NCBI GenBank assembly: GCA_013153915.1 | Contig: JAADDL010000160.1 | Coordinates: 1 to 6,259, forward strand | Direction of reading: 5' to 3' | Origin: Campylobacterota bacterium | GTDB taxonomy: Bacteria; Campylobacterota; Campylobacteria; Campylobacterales; JALSKU01 | Length of the DNA stretch: 6,259 nucleotides | Shown: piece by piece, positions 5,758 to 6,259 of the stretch | How positions within the stretch are numbered: position 1 is the stretch's first letter | Layout: every line of letters begins with the position of its first letter | The notes under the pieces: generated by a model | Seen by the model: the letters and a program-made list of their open reading frames with translations, nothing else | What the model was told of the DNA's origin: nothing | Database searches by the model: none | Translations under genes and position numbers: made by a program

Positions 5758-6259
5758 ATGAGTAAAACGATAAAGAATTTAAAACAATTTTCAACATCAA
5801 ACGATAGATTTGAAGGGGCTCACCTTTTGTGTCCGGGTTGCGCTCACTCCATTATAGTTAGAGAGCTTTTAAACTGTACGGACGATAACTTGGTTATTTC
5901 AAACGCTACGGGGTGTCTTGAAGTAAGTACCGCCGTATATCCGCACACTTCTTGGGATGCGAGTTGGATACATATAGGTTTTGAAAATGCGGCTACCGCG
6001 GTAACCGGTGCGGAGGCTATGTATAAGGCGCTTAAGAGAAAAGGGAAACTAAAAGACCCGGATAAACCCGTAAAATTCGTGGCTTTCGGAGGTGACGGAG
6101 CGACTTACGATATAGGTTTTCAATTCTTAAGCGGTGCAGTTGAGAGAGGTCATGACTTTACCTATGTTTGTCTTGACAATGAAGTTTACGCAAACACCGG
6201 AGGACAAAGAAGTAGCTCCACTCCTATAGGAGCAAGCACTATGACTACGCCTGCGGGAA
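5758..6259 (+). CDS. porB: Pyruvate:ferredoxin oxidoreductase, beta subunit (N-terminal part, cut by the window end)
   Basis: The ATG at 5758 follows TAGGAG (5746-5751) at 6 nt, and the frame is open to the window edge: 167 complete codons. PorB binds the diphosphate of thiamine and the proximal [4Fe-4S] cluster. Three of the usual four cluster cysteines are visible: C25 and C28 in LLCPGCAHS, and C53 in NATGCLEV. The fourth normally lies near residue 220-230, beyond the window. The thiamine-binding motif begins at GGDGATYDIG (111-120) and closes at LDNEVYANTGGQRS (139-152), with the Mg-binding D113 and the conserved Asn at 141. The SWDASWIHIGFENAA stretch (65-79) is also typical. A full PorB is about 310-320 residues, so roughly half is missing. 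It is the last gene of the porCDAB operon as far as can be seen. Confidence 0.95.
   Translation, partial: MSKTIKNLKQFSTSNDRFEGAHLLCPGCAHSIIVRELLNCTDDNLVISNATGCLEVSTAVYPHTSWDASWIHIGFENAATAVTGAEAMYKALKRKGKLKDPDKPVKFVAFGGDGATYDIGFQFLSGAVERGHDFTYVCLDNEVYANTGGQRSSSTPIGASTMTTPAG

Overview
The window looks like ordinary chromosome from a member of the Campylobacterota (Epsilonproteobacteria). The base composition is AT-rich and the codon use is rich in AGA, ATA and AAA. The outer-membrane protein resembles Campylobacter CadF in its barrel. A four-gene pyruvate:ferredoxin oxidoreductase operon runs in the order porC-porD-porA-porB, the order I recall from Helicobacter pylori. I cannot name the genus. 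A free-living, possibly autotrophic relative (Sulfurimonas, Sulfurovum or Nautiliales type) fits at least as well as a host-associated one. Everything recognisable is on the + strand.

Layout: (1) 1-206 is the C-terminal end of an oligopeptide/nickel-type ABC transporter substrate-binding protein. (2) 207-250 holds an extended -10 promoter and a strong Shine-Dalgarno site. (3) 251-3365 is a probable three-gene transcription unit: an OmpA/CadF-family porin with three thrombospondin type 3 calcium-type repeats; a TAXI-family solute-binding protein anchored by two membrane helices, with a charged helical cytoplasmic tail; and a HAD-superfamily phosphatase. The last two genes both start with TTG and are packed tightly (12-nt gap, then a 26-nt overlap). 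(4) 3366-3561 is a 196-bp intergenic region with a perfect 10-bp inverted repeat, a small GC hairpin, a T-run and a -10 box. (5) 3562 to the window end is porC, porD, porA and the first 167 codons of porB, spaced by 7 to 12 nt or overlapping by 1 nt, each with a good Shine-Dalgarno site.

How the genes work together: the Por subunits form one enzyme. PorA and PorB hold pyruvate, thiamine diphosphate and the proximal FeS cluster, PorD carries two [4Fe-4S] clusters that pass electrons to ferredoxin or flavodoxin, and PorC is the structural gamma subunit. The enzyme interconverts pyruvate + CoA with acetyl-CoA + CO2. In autotrophs that use the reductive TCA cycle it can run in the CO2-fixing direction, but the sequence does not decide direction. 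The porin, TAXI protein and phosphatase share a transcription unit but have no obvious common pathway.

I found no mobile element, CRISPR array, tRNA or rRNA, and no clear new multi-gene system. The two things most worth a second look are the unexplained dyad/hairpin region upstream of porC and the two-helix anchored TAXI protein with its cytoplasmic tail.
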